Assembly (NCBI GenBank): GCA_021464245.1
Contig: JADCRB010000066.1
Span: forward strand, 1,897,548-1,961,547
DNA length: 64,000 nt
Direction of reading: 5' to 3'
Source of the DNA: Carallia brachiata
Taxonomy: Eukaryota > Streptophyta > Magnoliopsida > Malpighiales > Rhizophoraceae
A program made the position numbers and the translations under genes. Position 1 is the first letter of the stretch, and each line of letters starts with the position of its first letter. Positions 9,505 through 19,920 of the stretch are shown one piece after another. The notes beneath the pieces are model-generated. The model was not told the origin of the DNA. It saw nothing but the letters and a program-made list of their open reading frames with translations, and did not search any database.

Positions 9505-10695
9505 TTACATGTTTAGTACTGTGTTAACAGAAACTAGGCTGCCCACATGAGCAAATGCAATGAATTCCAGGGGAAGTCCTTGAAAATTTAGGTCTCTGTG
9601 TTGATCACAATCTGGGTTGTAAGAAACCAGACATCTAGCATTGTATAAGTAGACAATGTCCCCATTCTCCAAATTACATAAAACTCTAAAACCTCGTCCA
9701 AGGTATCCATTTTTCTTGCGCCTGAAAGGCGGAGCCATGTCCATCCTGAAACATCTAGGCACGTAGTTGCCAATAACACATTGTTTGGTCCAAGATTCCT
9801 GAACATTGTAGTCCTTCATCACCCATATCTCATTGGAACCATCACCAAGTGAGACAACAATGGAAAGGCAGCCTTGTAACTCCACAAGATGGTAATTTAA
9901 CTGGTTTGCATAGTCACAACTTGGTCGCGGGACAACCTGAAACTCTTCGGTCTTCAGGTCGAATGAGACTATATCTTTGTGTCAAGCCTCTCCTGTTGGA
10001 TGGCATGTTGTCAGCCAATGTAGTTTCCCTTTCACCATTGCTTCTGATGCTGGACCAACAAGCATGTAAGGGATTTTACCAATCATATTCCATATGGGGT
10101 TGCTAAAAGTAAGCACAAAAGCCTCCGGATTATCTCCGAGGAAGTCGAGCTTATGTTGCTTGTAATAGACTATCTTGAGCACCTTATAATCCTTGGTTCC
10201 TGGATGGAACCCAAAACCAAAGACCATTCTACAAATGTTTGACTCTGTACTTAGAACAAGCTTTGGTAGCTCCCTATACTCTGTCGTAAATGGATTGTAT
10301 ATAAAAAGTGGATCATCAAAATTGAAGTTGTATAAACATACCAATCCATTGCAGGAGCCTACCACATCAAAATCCGGCAACTCACGCTCGTAAGTATGTT
10401 TAAGCGTAGTTACAGCCTGAGTGTTTTCATTCGCATCGCCGATGTGTACAAGCTGAAGCTTGCATTTAGGCCAGTCTGAGAAGAGAATGATGCAAAGATT
10501 GTTCTTAGATGCTCGCGCGGTGTGCATAGTAGCAAGGACTGGATCCTTTATTGATGCATGCCAAAAGCGCGAAACAAGTTTGCATTCCAGCAGATCTGTA
10601 ACTTGCAATCTTGAGAGTTTATCAAAGAAAACCCCGCCCGGTAGTCTCTCTATCAAGGCAGTTGGGTGGCCTGCAGGTGAAATGCAATTCTTCAT
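9505..10695 (-). pseudogene. F-box protein with F-box-associated (FBA) domain, one in-frame stop
   Basis: F-box/FBA proteins are substrate adaptors of SCF ubiquitin ligases. The ATG at 10695 opens an F-box at about residues 14-55 (LIERLPGGVFFDKLSRLQVT, then ECKLVSRFWHASIKDP). The FBA part follows, with VGSCNGLVCLYNF, FIYNPFTTEYRELPK and FGFGFHPGTKDYKVLKIVYY. A TGA at 9982-9984 interrupts codon 238. The same frame then continues as HKDIVSFDLKTEEFQVVPR, on to KDYNVQESWTKQCVIG and GDIVYLYNARCLVSYN, ending at 9505. The total frame of about 396 codons is the family's usual size. With no other damage seen, this is either a very recent pseudogene or an allele with a truncated product lacking half of the FBA domain. 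A sequencing error is also possible. Confidence 0.85.
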
Positions 10696-11292
10696 TTTGC
10701 CTTCCTCAGTTTAATTTGATATTGGGGAGCTGGAATAAGAGCAGGGGAAATATCAAAGTGGTTCGGAATTCTTCGTAAATTACAAGGCGCAGATCAATGG
10801 TCAGCAGATTGCCATGCATTCTACTTTGTTTATATCCATCTTATTTTCATTTAGTTATTTAGGAAATAACCAAGGCAGGATCGTCATCATTACGGCACGC
10901 TGATGTAGATGCCCATGGAAGAGATAAAGAATTCCCTGGTTTCTTTTCGTTTCTTTTAAAAGAAAGATTGATAACAACAAGGATATTTGGATCTCTAGCC
11001 TGAGCAATCCTCAACAGTACAATCAAGCCATCAAGCTCACACGTATCGAATAAATCCAAAAGACCATGAATATGGATCCTGAACATCAATTATTTGTGTT
11101 TAAAGACTCTGAAATCAGAATTCCAAACTTACCTTTAAACACTACTGATTTTAAGAGCATTGAATTTACCGGCTAAGACAGCACATAAAATGTCCCGGAT
11201 CGCAGTCGGACACTTTCTCACTAAGGTAGTATATTACCCGTTCCTTCCATTTGTCTTCATCCTACTGATGATTTTTGAAAAATCATTACATC
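10696..11292. other. Intergenic DNA, nothing recognised
   Basis: The minus-strand ORF at 10,859-11,089 shows no domain I recognise. The last bases before the copia element (acatc, 11288-11292) are its left target-site copy. Confidence 0.5.
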
Positions 11293-11475
11293 TGTTAGCA
11301 TATATTCATATATGGTTACAATCACGCTTGATATGATTATGATTTATTGTTATTATTTGTAATTATTCTCCTTCCTATTTTATGCACAGTCCTCCTGTAT
11401 ATATTGAAGTCATCCCTCATTCTAATAATATAACACAAATATTATTCTCTTAAATTGTCTATTATATTGTTCTCA
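11293..11475 (+). repeat. 5' LTR of the copia element
   Basis: It starts tgttagcatatattc, ends attgttctca, and is immediately followed by the PBS. It matches the 3' LTR at 16465-16647 along its whole 183 bp with seven substitutions and no indel. Confidence 0.93.
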
Positions 11476-11487
11476 TGGTATCAGAGC
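11476..11487 (+). promoter_or_regulatory. Primer-binding site (initiator tRNA-Met)
   Basis: TGGTATCAGAGC, complementary to the 3' end of plant initiator tRNA-Met, begins at the first base after the LTR. Confidence 0.92.
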
Positions 11488-11892
11488 CCTTCTCAATTCG
11501 GTGAGATAGGGATTATTCTGTTCTACTTAGCTTCATTGAATTTTTTTTTTCCGAATGTTATTATTGTCACCAGCCATCCGCAATCTGTTTATCGTCTGCA
11601 GGCCTTGTTAATCCTTTATCAGAATCCACCTTCGCAAGTCCCTGCTCTAAGATCTGTTCTGTCAGACAGTGCGATTTCAAAGCCTTGTTCTTAATCTGGT
11701 GAGCTTCTTGTCCCATTTTCTTACGAGATTTTTGTATAAAAGTTCCAGAAATACGTCCTACAGGACACACGAAGCTCAAATCCACAAAGAATGTCTCAAT
11801 CGGAGCTCCCACGCGCCCTCACGCGCCTTGATGGAATCTGGCCGGTAGTTCACTCTCACTCACGCGTCGACAGCTATTGGAGGTTGAAGAAG

Positions 11893-12106
11893 ACCACGTC
11901 ATCTGCCACGTGTACAACACGTCATCCCATTTTGACACGTGTCAACATTTTACTGGTCACCTTACAGCCACATCCTTAACACGTGTCGTGACATGTCATC
12001 GTACACGTGTTTGCCACGTCATATACAGTTGGCAGCCACATCAGCATAGACCAGTGCCACGTCATCAGTTGACTGCCACGTCAGACGTTGACTGCCACGT
12101 CAGCAT
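11893..12106 (+). promoter_or_regulatory. Cluster of ACGT-core (CACGTG/CACGTC) motifs in the copia leader
   Basis: About ten CACGT[C/G] cores occur in about 215 bp of the untranslated leader, with variants such as gccacgtcat, gacacgtgtc and acacgtgttt. The 3' half interleaves them with ttgac/gttgact W-box-like words. CACGTG and CACGTC are bZIP/bHLH (G-box, C-box, ABRE) cores. Function in this element is inferred only. Confidence 0.6.
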
Positions 12107-12313
12107 CATTGTTGACCGAACCGGTTCAAACATTTGACCGTCCGGTTCAACCATTTCTGGGCCGATTTCTGGCCGGTTCAGACCGGTTCCTAAGGTTTTC
12201 CGACGTTCTCTTCTCATTTTTGAGGTCTGTTTCTTCAAATTCTCACTTTACAGATCGATTTTGGTACATTTTATACCTGATTCTGCATCGTTTATCTCTA
12301 TTTTACTGTTGAT

Positions 12314-15300
12314 ATGGAGAAATTTGAGGCTTTTATGCCAATAAGCACTGTTCTAGACGGGAACAATTATGTTCTGTGGTCTCAAGAGATGTACAGCTTC
12401 CTAAAGGGGCGCAAACTCTGGCGTTATGTTAGTGGAGACATTCCTAAACCTACTTCAAGAAAGGGTAAGGAGAAGGAGTCTTCTAAGAAACTGGATGAGC
12501 AGCTTGAGGAATGGGAGAGCAACAATCACAAAATCCTCACATGGTTCCGGAATACTTGTGTTCCCATGATCAAACTTCAATTCGGTCGTTTGGTATTGCA
12601 AAGGAAGTATGGGATCTGTTAGCTTCCAGATATTCTACTTGTGACGTTGCCCATCAATATCAGCTCCTTGGTGATCTCTATCGGTTGAAGCAACAGTCGG
12701 GTCAGTCTATCAATGCTTTTCTGTCTCAAATGCATGTTATATGGGACCAACTACTACTTTCTGAACCTGCGTGGGATTATCCATCTGATGCTATTAAGTT
12801 CTCACAATATAGAGATAGAATGAGGATCATGCAATTACTTATGGCTCTCAATGATGATTATGAACCTGTTCGAGCTTCTCTGCTTCATCGCGATCCATTC
12901 CCTTCTTTGTAAAGTGTAGTTGCTGAACTACTCTCTGAGGAAACTCGTTTCACCACCATGCGAGCTCATCGTCTTACTGCATCCACTGCTCTTGAGACTG
13001 TTATACTCACATCTTCTTCCTCTACTCAGCGCCATTCTGCACCTGCTCCTGCTGACAATGTCTCTTCTCCTTTTAATCAGCGCAAAGTGAGTTGTCGCTA
13101 TTGCCACAAACCAGGCCATCACATATCAGAATGTCGTAAGTTGCAGGCTAAGAACCAGTCAGGTTTTATTCAGCCAAACAATTCCAAAGGTAAGTTTAGT
13201 AAGATTGCTGCTGCTACTGAGGGTATGTCTACTGATCTCGAGACTCTCTTAAGCCAAGTTGACTTTGATACCCTCAAGCTAACCTTAGCTAACTCTTCTT
13301 CTGCCCTATCAGTTGTTCCAGGTACATCCAAATCTTGGTTTTTTGACTCTGGATGTTGTAATCATATGACCTCTAATGTCACACTTTTTTAATCAAAACA
13401 AGTGTCTCCAAATGCACCTGTTATTCATACTGCTAATAATTCCCAAATGCATGTTAGTCACACTGGCAGCATCTCTACTTCCAACTTAGCTTTATCTGAT
13501 ACTTTCTTAGTTCCCAATCTTACCTTAAATCTTATCTCCGTTGGTCAATTGTGTGACTTGGGTTTTGACTTACACTTCTCTTCTAATGGTTGCCATGTGC
13601 AGGATCCAAAGACGGGTCAGATTCTTGGGACTGGCCGTAAAGTTGGACGCTTGTTTGAACTTGTCTCCTTGAACCTCCCTAGTTCATCTAATAATCATTG
13701 TGCTGTGTCTGTTTCCTCTGCACTTTGGCATTCTCGCCTTTGGTCATGTTTCTTCTTCTAAACTGAGTTCTTTAATTTCAAGTGGTGTTTTAGGTTCTGT
13801 TAAACATATTGAGACTGATTGTGTTCCATGTCAACTTGCCAAACATCATGCTTTACCTTTCAATAATAGTAACTATATTTCTTTTGCACCATTTGACTTA
13901 ATTCATTATGATATTTGGGGACCTTCTCCTACTGATACTATGGGTGGCTCTCGTTACTTTGTGATTTTCATTGATGATTACTCACGCTATACATGGCTTT
14001 ATCTTATGAAAAATCGTTCTGAACTCTTTGATATTTATTCTCAATTTACCACCATGATTAAAACTCAGTTTTCTCAAAATATCAAATTGTTTCGCACGGA
14101 TAATGCCATGGAATATAAAGACTCCAAATTTCTGCAGCTTCTTTCTCAATCCCGGCACCATATTACAGCGTTCTTGTCCGAGTACCTCACAGCAAAATGG
14201 ACGGGCCGAACGCAAACATCGTCACATCTTAGACACAATTCGAGCCCTTCTCATATCTGCATCTTGTCCTGAACGTTTTTTGGGAGAAGCTGCTCTTACA
14301 GCTGTTTACACCATCAACCGAGTTCCATCCAAAGTTATCAATGATATGACTCCTTATGAGCGCCTTTATGGCACGTCACCTTCTTATCAATCTCTTCGAG
14401 TCTTTGGTTGTGCTTGTTTTGTACTTTTATAGCCTCATGAAAGAACCAAGTTAGATCCTCGAGCCCGCTTGTGTTGTTTTTTGGGTTATGGCATTGAACA
14501 CAAAGGATATCGATGTTGGGATCCAGTTTCCAAACATCTTCGTGTTTCCCGTCATGTCATTTTTTGGGAACATAAGATGTTTTCTTCTCTTTCCACATTC
14601 CAGTTAACTGTTTCCTCACAATCATTCTTTATTGATCCCTCTGTTGACTTGGTGACAACTGAAAATTCACCACAATCTCCCCCTTCCATAGATCCTTTTC
14701 CTTCTGATTTTGATACAGGTTCAACAGGTAGTCCACCACCGGCTGACCCTGAAGTCTCATCCATGTCTGTGGATCCTGCACCCTCCTCTGAGCCTCAACC
14801 TGAATGTCGTTCCTCTCGAGTGAGTACACTACCCTCTTATCTTAAAGACTTTGTCGTTTACTCTACCATTGCCTCTTTATATGAACCTCAAACTTATCGA
14901 GAAGCCACTACTAACCCTCTTTGGCAGCAAGCAATGGCAGACGAATTGCAGGCCTTATCTAAAACTCACACTTGGGATTTGGTTGAGTTACCTTCAAATA
15001 AATTAATTATTGGGTTGGGATTTGGTTGAGTTACCTTCGAATAAATCAATTATTGGGTGCAAGTGGGTCTATAAGATCAAGACCAAATCCAATGGATCTA
15101 TTGAGCGATACAAAGCTCAGTTGGTGGCCAATGGTTTTACTCAGGAGTATGGGATTGACTATGAAGAAACTTTTGCTCTAGTAGCACGAATCACTTCTGT
15201 CAGGAGTTTATTGGCAGTAGCTGCAGTTAAACATTGGAAACTCTTTCAAATGGATGTTGAGAATGCTTTCCTTAATGGTGAACTTACAGAGGAGGTCTAC

Positions 15301-16451
15301 ATGCAACCTCCACCTGGATATGACCATCCACCCAACATGGTCTATCGTCTTCGTTGAGCTCTTTATGGCCTCAAATAGGCACCCCGAGCATGATTTGCCA
15401 AGTTTAGTACAACTGTGCACCAGTTTGGCTTCACTTCCAGCCCTTATGATACTGCTTTATTTGTGCGCAAAAGTGCTAATGGAATCATTCTACTCTTGCT
15501 TTATGTTGATGACATGATTATCACAGGAGATGATTTGCAGGGCATTACTAATCTTAAACAGTTTCTCAATCAACAATTTGAGATGAAAGATCTTGGTCTC
15601 CTCAATTATTTTCTAGGCCTCGAAGTATCTTCTGATACTACAGGCTATTTTTTATCTCAAGCTAAATATGCCTCTGATTTGCTTGCTCGAGCAGGACTCA
15701 GTGATAGCAAAATTTCTTCTACTCCTTTGGAGTACAATGTCAAATTTTCTCCCACTGATGGCGCACTATTGAAAGATCCTACTCTTTATCGACAGCTCGT
15801 TGGGAGTCTGGTCTATCTCACTGTTACTCGACCAGATATTACTTATGCTGTCCACATGGTTAGTCAGTTTATGGCAGCACCTCGGTCCACCCACTATGCT
15901 GCTGTTCTTCGTATTCTTCTCTATCTCAAGGGAACTATGTTTTATGGACTCCATTTCTCTGCTCACTCATCCCTTGAGTTGCAGGCCTATTCTAATGCTG
16001 ATTGGGCAGGTGATCCAACAGACAGACGTTCTATAACCGGATATTGTTTCTTTTTGAGAAATTCCCTCATTTCTTGACGTAGTAAAAAGCAAACAGTCAC
16101 AGTTCGATCCAGTACTGAAGCTGAATATCGGGCTCTTGCGGATACCGCATCCGAATTATTATGGCTTCGATGGCTCCTCCAGGATATGGGTATTACACAT
16201 TCCTCAGCCACATCTATTCATTGTGACAATCGCAGTTCCATACAAATTGCTCACAATGATGTTTTCCATGAGCGGCCAAGCACATTGAGAATGACTGTCA
16301 TTTTGTTCGTCAACACATCGTGCAGAACACTATTTGTTTGGTTTCTGTCTCTTCAGCTGATCAGACTGCAGATATCTTCACTAAGGCTCACCCACCCGCA
16401 CGGCACACTGATTTGGTTTCCAAACTCAAGTTGGGCATTTTACCATCTTAA
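12314..16451 (+). pseudogene. copia gag-pol polyprotein, multiply interrupted
   Basis: The gag starts at ATG 12314 (MEKFEAFMPISTVLDGNNYV, UBN2-type). Domains follow in order: a zinc knuckle CRYCHKPGHHISEC near 13,100; protease FFDSGCCNHMTS near 13,345; integrase with HYDIWGPSP, FIDDYSRYTWLY and SQQNGRAERKHRHILD (about 13,900-14,240); reverse transcriptase [15 protein letters not shown] to LYVDDMIITGD (about 15,055-15,530); and RNase H NADWAGDPTDRRSITGYC and STEAEYRAL. The end is LGILPS at TAA 16449-16451. Lesions seen include frameshifts near 12,600, 13,735, 14,150 and 16,275, stops near 12,910, 13,390, 14,430, 15,355, 15,375 and 16,075, and a 43-bp tandem duplication. It cannot encode an active polyprotein. 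Confidence 0.92.
14973..15058 (+). repeat. 43-bp tandem duplication inside copia pol
   Basis: The stretch tgggatttggttgagttacc...attgggt occurs at 14973 and again at 15016 with two substitutions. It encodes [10 protein letters not shown] just before the RT domain. Since 43 is not a multiple of three, it shifts the frame. Confidence 0.9.
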
Positions 16452-16464
16452 GTTTGCGGGGGCG

Positions 16465-16647
16465 TGTCAGCATATATTCATATATGGTTAGAATCACGCT
16501 TGATATGACTATGATTTATTGTCATTATTTGTAATTATTCTCTTTCCTATTTTATGCACAGTCCTCCTGTATATATTGAGGTCATCCCTGATTCTAATAA
16601 TATAACACAAATATTATTCTCTTAAATTGTCTATTATATTGTTCTCA
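16465..16647 (+). repeat. 3' LTR of the copia element
   Basis: 183 bp, tgtcag...ttctca, matching the 5' LTR. It is followed by the right TSD copy atatc (16648-16652), which overlaps the left TSD of the neighbouring MITE. Confidence 0.93.
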
Positions 16648-16657
16648 ATATCAAAAC

Positions 16658-16986
16658 CATGGTTGTAAAAGGCGGATCGGATAGGCCGGTCCGACTGGTT
16701 GAACGAGTGACCAGTCGTTGGTCTAGTCCGGTTCAAGGTAAAAATTGAATAAAACTTGGATCGGTCAAAATCGGTAAAAGCTGGTCAAAACTGGACCGGT
16801 CCAAACAAAATATAAAAATTCAAAAATTTTAATTTGATCTCAAATTTTGTTTAAATTATAATTTGAGCTCTAAGTTTAATTAAAATTTTCAATTTGGTTC
16901 TAAATTTGATTAAAACTTTCAATTTAATTCTTAAAACTAAAAAAATTAATATTAATCACTATATATATGTATTATTTATTTAAATT

Positions 16987-17021
<35 letters not shown>

Positions 17022-17070
17022 TACTGGTTCAATCTCCTTAAAACTAAAAAAAATTAATATTTAATCACTA

Positions 17071-17108
<38 letters not shown>

Positions 17109-17185
17109 AAATACCTGTTCAACCGATTGAATTTTGACCCACTAACATTTTCAGTTCGATATTCAGTCTAGTTCTTACAACCCTG
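16658..17185. mobile_element. hAT-type MITE with perfect 8-bp TSD
   Basis: A 528-bp element flanked by atcaaaac at 16650-16657 and 17186-17193. Ends are inverted: CATGGTTGTAAAA on the left and CAGGGTTGTAAGA on the reverse of the right. Sub-terminal ccggtcc/ggaccgg words occur on the left, and an AT microsatellite-rich centre holds two (AT)n tracts. No ORF is seen. It belongs to the same broad family as the element at 50,823-51,461. Confidence 0.85.
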
Positions 17186-17193
17186 ATCAAAAC

Positions 17194-17559
17194 CTGTTTT
17201 GGTTAAGTAAAGGGGACGCACCCCTTACACACACGGGACAAGCGCATCGCCCTTATCAGCTCTCTGTTTTTATTTTTCTTTTTGTTTTTTTTTTTTTTTT
17301 TTTGGCTATTGGCTCCTATCCTAAAATAGAGGGCATATTATTAGGGTCGCGCATCTGCCCTGCATCAGGGAGTCTTGGCCCCCTATTTTTGTTCCGACAT
17401 AATTTTAGTGCTTTGGGCTACATTTGCACGTCCAAAAAGCTTAACTTTACAAGTCAAGCAAATTCTAAACTAGAGCTTCAAAATCAATTATACAACAAAA
17501 AATACATGCAAATGAACTGCCAATTTGCTGGATTCTCTGCATATTCCCTCGCTTCAGAC
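17194..17559. other. Spacer with poly-T tract, no gene recognised
   Basis: It contains a long T run near 17,288-17,304. The plus-strand ORF starting at 17,302 has no recognisable motif. Confidence 0.5.
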
Positions 17560-17756
17560 AACTATAACTAGCTTTTGAACCCTGGTGAGAGAATCATGAT
17601 GAATTTGAGTGAAAACAACAGCAATATAGTAAAAGCCTTCATTTTTCTCCTTGGCAGTTTTGCTAGCCATGCCAATTTCCTCTCTCAAATGCTCAAGTCT
17701 AGCCTTTGGTAATGCCTTGGTCACGAGGTCTGCAATCTGGTTTTCTAAGCTACTCT
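17560..17756 (-). pseudogene. copia pol C-terminal fragment
   Basis: The minus strand reads ENQIADLVTKALPKARLEHL followed by REEIGM, the conserved tail after RNase H in copia pol (ADxxTKALP...LGM). No other part of this element is adjacent. It abuts the small PPR-tail duplicate, so it marks an older, deleted insertion. Confidence 0.75.
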
Positions 17757-17765
17757 AAGTCAAAT

Positions 17766-17900
17766 TCAGTTCTTTCTCATCTTAAGCTTCCCCAACGAAT
17801 CTGTAGAGTACCGTTTTCTGACCATCGCATTCACAAGTTTTATTGCATGGGATGAGTCATTATTTTCAAAAAAAAAAAAAAAACCTTGGATCGTTACATT
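17766..17900 (-). pseudogene. Second copy of the RFL-type PPR C-terminus
   Basis: The minus strand encodes NNDSSHAIKLVNAMVRKRYS, almost the same as NNDSS...LVNEMVRKGFS at 18.5 kb in the main PPR pseudogene. An A-run interrupts the upstream part, and the similarity extends a few tens of bases into it. It is probably a leftover of a neighbouring duplicated RFL gene. Confidence 0.65.
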
Positions 17901-18433
17901 AGAATAGCAATTATAATTTGTCCACAAATCTACAAGGCAAAAACAACACCTTCGAATGCACCCAATATGTATAGATTTCAAAAAATAGGCAAGTCTCCTG
18001 CACAAGGTACATGAAACTTCAACAAACAGAGAACAGCTGCAGCAAAAACATGTATTTAAAAGAACAGGAGCAAAAAGATGCACTAGATATCAATTTGAGA
18101 CTTAAGAATCTGACCAAGAACCATAATACTTTACAAAGACCAGCTCCTTGCATTTCTCCAACTCCCCAAACCTCAGGAATTTTCTAACAATGCGGACCAA
18201 ACAACAATATCAGTACATCACAATTCCACGGAAAACGCAATGAATGGAATCTCCCACATATATAAATACGAAAATTTATGTTAAGTAAACGAAACAGTGG
18301 TTCCAATGACTTACAATAGTAAAATGGCCCAAGAAATGATGCAGTTTCCCATCATTTGTAGAAATCTGAACACAAGGCAGCAGCATGGACATTGACTTCA
18401 CCTCCCATTTCCACTTTATGGGCTTAACATAAA

Positions 18434-19410
18434 TCAACGCGAAGTCAAATCCAATATCATGCCTGCTGTAGATGAATCAACAGAGAAACCTTTTCTAACC
18501 ATCTCATTCACAAGTTGCATTATTCTGGATGAGTCATTATTTTGAAGGAACCTTCGATCATCACATTATAAGAGCTCCTATTAGGTGAACAACCATAATT
18601 TTTAATTTTTCTAAATAAAACATATGCTTGCCCTGACCTTCTTTGCAATGTCCCTTAATTATGAAGTTATATGTCATGACATTAGGTAACAACTCTTTAC
18701 TGAAAAGACTCGAAAAGCGGCTTCTTGCCATTCGAGCAATCCCAGCATTGCACACACAATCAAGAAGACTGTTATAAACCACAATATCAAGATCTAGCCC
18801 CCTCTCTTGCATTGCTTTATTTAGTTTTAATGTTTTATTGCCTCATCAAGATAGACATATTTACCTAAGCCATCTATCAAAACTGAGAACGTCGTCAAAT
18901 CTGGAATGTTGGCCCTGGAACACAACTCGTCAAAAAGCTGTTTTGCATGTGGAAGCCTCCCTGTTCGGCACAAACCTCTCATAAGAGTGGTGTAAGTGAC
19001 AACATCAGGAATCAATCCTATGGAACACATTTCTGCAAAAAGCCTGTTTGCCTCATCGATTCTTCTCTGCTTGCAATAGCCATTTATCAGGATATTAAAA
19101 CTGAAAACATCAGGCCTGCCTCCCCCAGCAAACATGCTGCTTAACATGCTTCTAGCCTCATAAATTTGATTTGTCAAACAATATCCCTCCATCAATGCAT
19201 TATAAGTAAACAAATTGGGCTCAACACCTTATGAATCATCCTTTCAAATGCTTGTTGGGCCTGTACAATCTTTCCTTCTTTGCAAAACGCATTAATCAAA
19301 ATGGTACAAGTCACTACATTTAGCACGATATTCCTACTAGCCATTTCTTCAAGCAACCTTGCAACTTCCTTCCATTGGCTCAAATTGCAAAGACCATAAA
19401 TCAAGGTATT
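18434..19410 (-). pseudogene. RFL-type PPR gene, 3' part (split by copia insertion)
   Basis: P-class pentatricopeptide repeats of the Restorer-of-fertility-like kind. These are normally organelle-targeted RNA-binding proteins. Successive 35-residue helical repeats are seen: NTLIYGLCNLSQWKEVARLL, TCTILINAFCKEGKIVQA, FTYNALMEGYCLTNQIYEA, FSFNILINGYCKQRRIDEA, VTYTTLMRGLCRTGRLPHA and VVYNSLLDCVCNAGI. The end is the clade-typical MILDLTSR at TGA 18434-18436. At least three frame breaks are visible besides the insertion: near 19,230 (lost base after MIHK), near 18,815 and near 18,555. The reading frame continues exactly across the copia insertion into 24,556-25,060. Confidence 0.85.
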
Positions 19411-19920
19411 TGAAGGCAGAAAGGTGCATAAACAACAGAACAGGATGATTACAGCAGAAACACAGCAAGTGCAAAACCAGGAAATGCAGAGAATAGAAAC
19501 GGAAGAAAAGAGAAGAAAGACACAAATTGTGGGCAAAAGTTGAACCCACTACAATGTACTTTCATTTATATATAATCTGAAAATACAAAGCAATTGCAGA
19601 ATTACATGTATCTGCAGCAGTGGTACAAGAAATACATAATGATCTTGTCTAACTTTGCAAGCAACCACCAACTATCCACTAACAAGGGTCTAAGATAACT
19701 TGCTTACAAAGAAAAGGTACAAGGAATGGCATCCCATGCTTGTTTAATAAAACAAGCTTACAAAGTAAAGCAAATTACATAATTAATCAAGCTAACAAAA
19801 GATTAAAAATTGAACACTTGCTTTGCTGCTCTATGTTCTGCATAATCAGCACTGCAGAACCTTGAAGTGAGCCAAAAACAAAAGCTCCAATGTTCAATGA
19901 CAACTTCCTCAGCTTCATCA
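19411..19920 (-). repeat. 3' LTR of the young copia element
   Basis: On the plus strand it runs from tgaaggcaga to agcttcatca. In element orientation it starts TGATGAAGC and ends CTGCCTTCA. Confidence 0.94.

Larger units (their letters stand above)
11293..16647 (+). mobile_element. Complete but decayed Ty1/copia retrotransposon
   Basis: This 5,355-bp element has 183-bp LTRs at both ends, a PBS directly abutting the 5' LTR, gag then PR-INT-RT-RNase H on the plus strand (copia order), and a G-rich tract (gtttgcgggggcg) before the 3' LTR. The flanking 5-mers are acatc (left) and atatc (right), a TSD with one change. The LTRs differ at 7 of 183 positions by eye (about 4%), which fits an old insertion and the many coding lesions. 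Confidence 0.93.
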
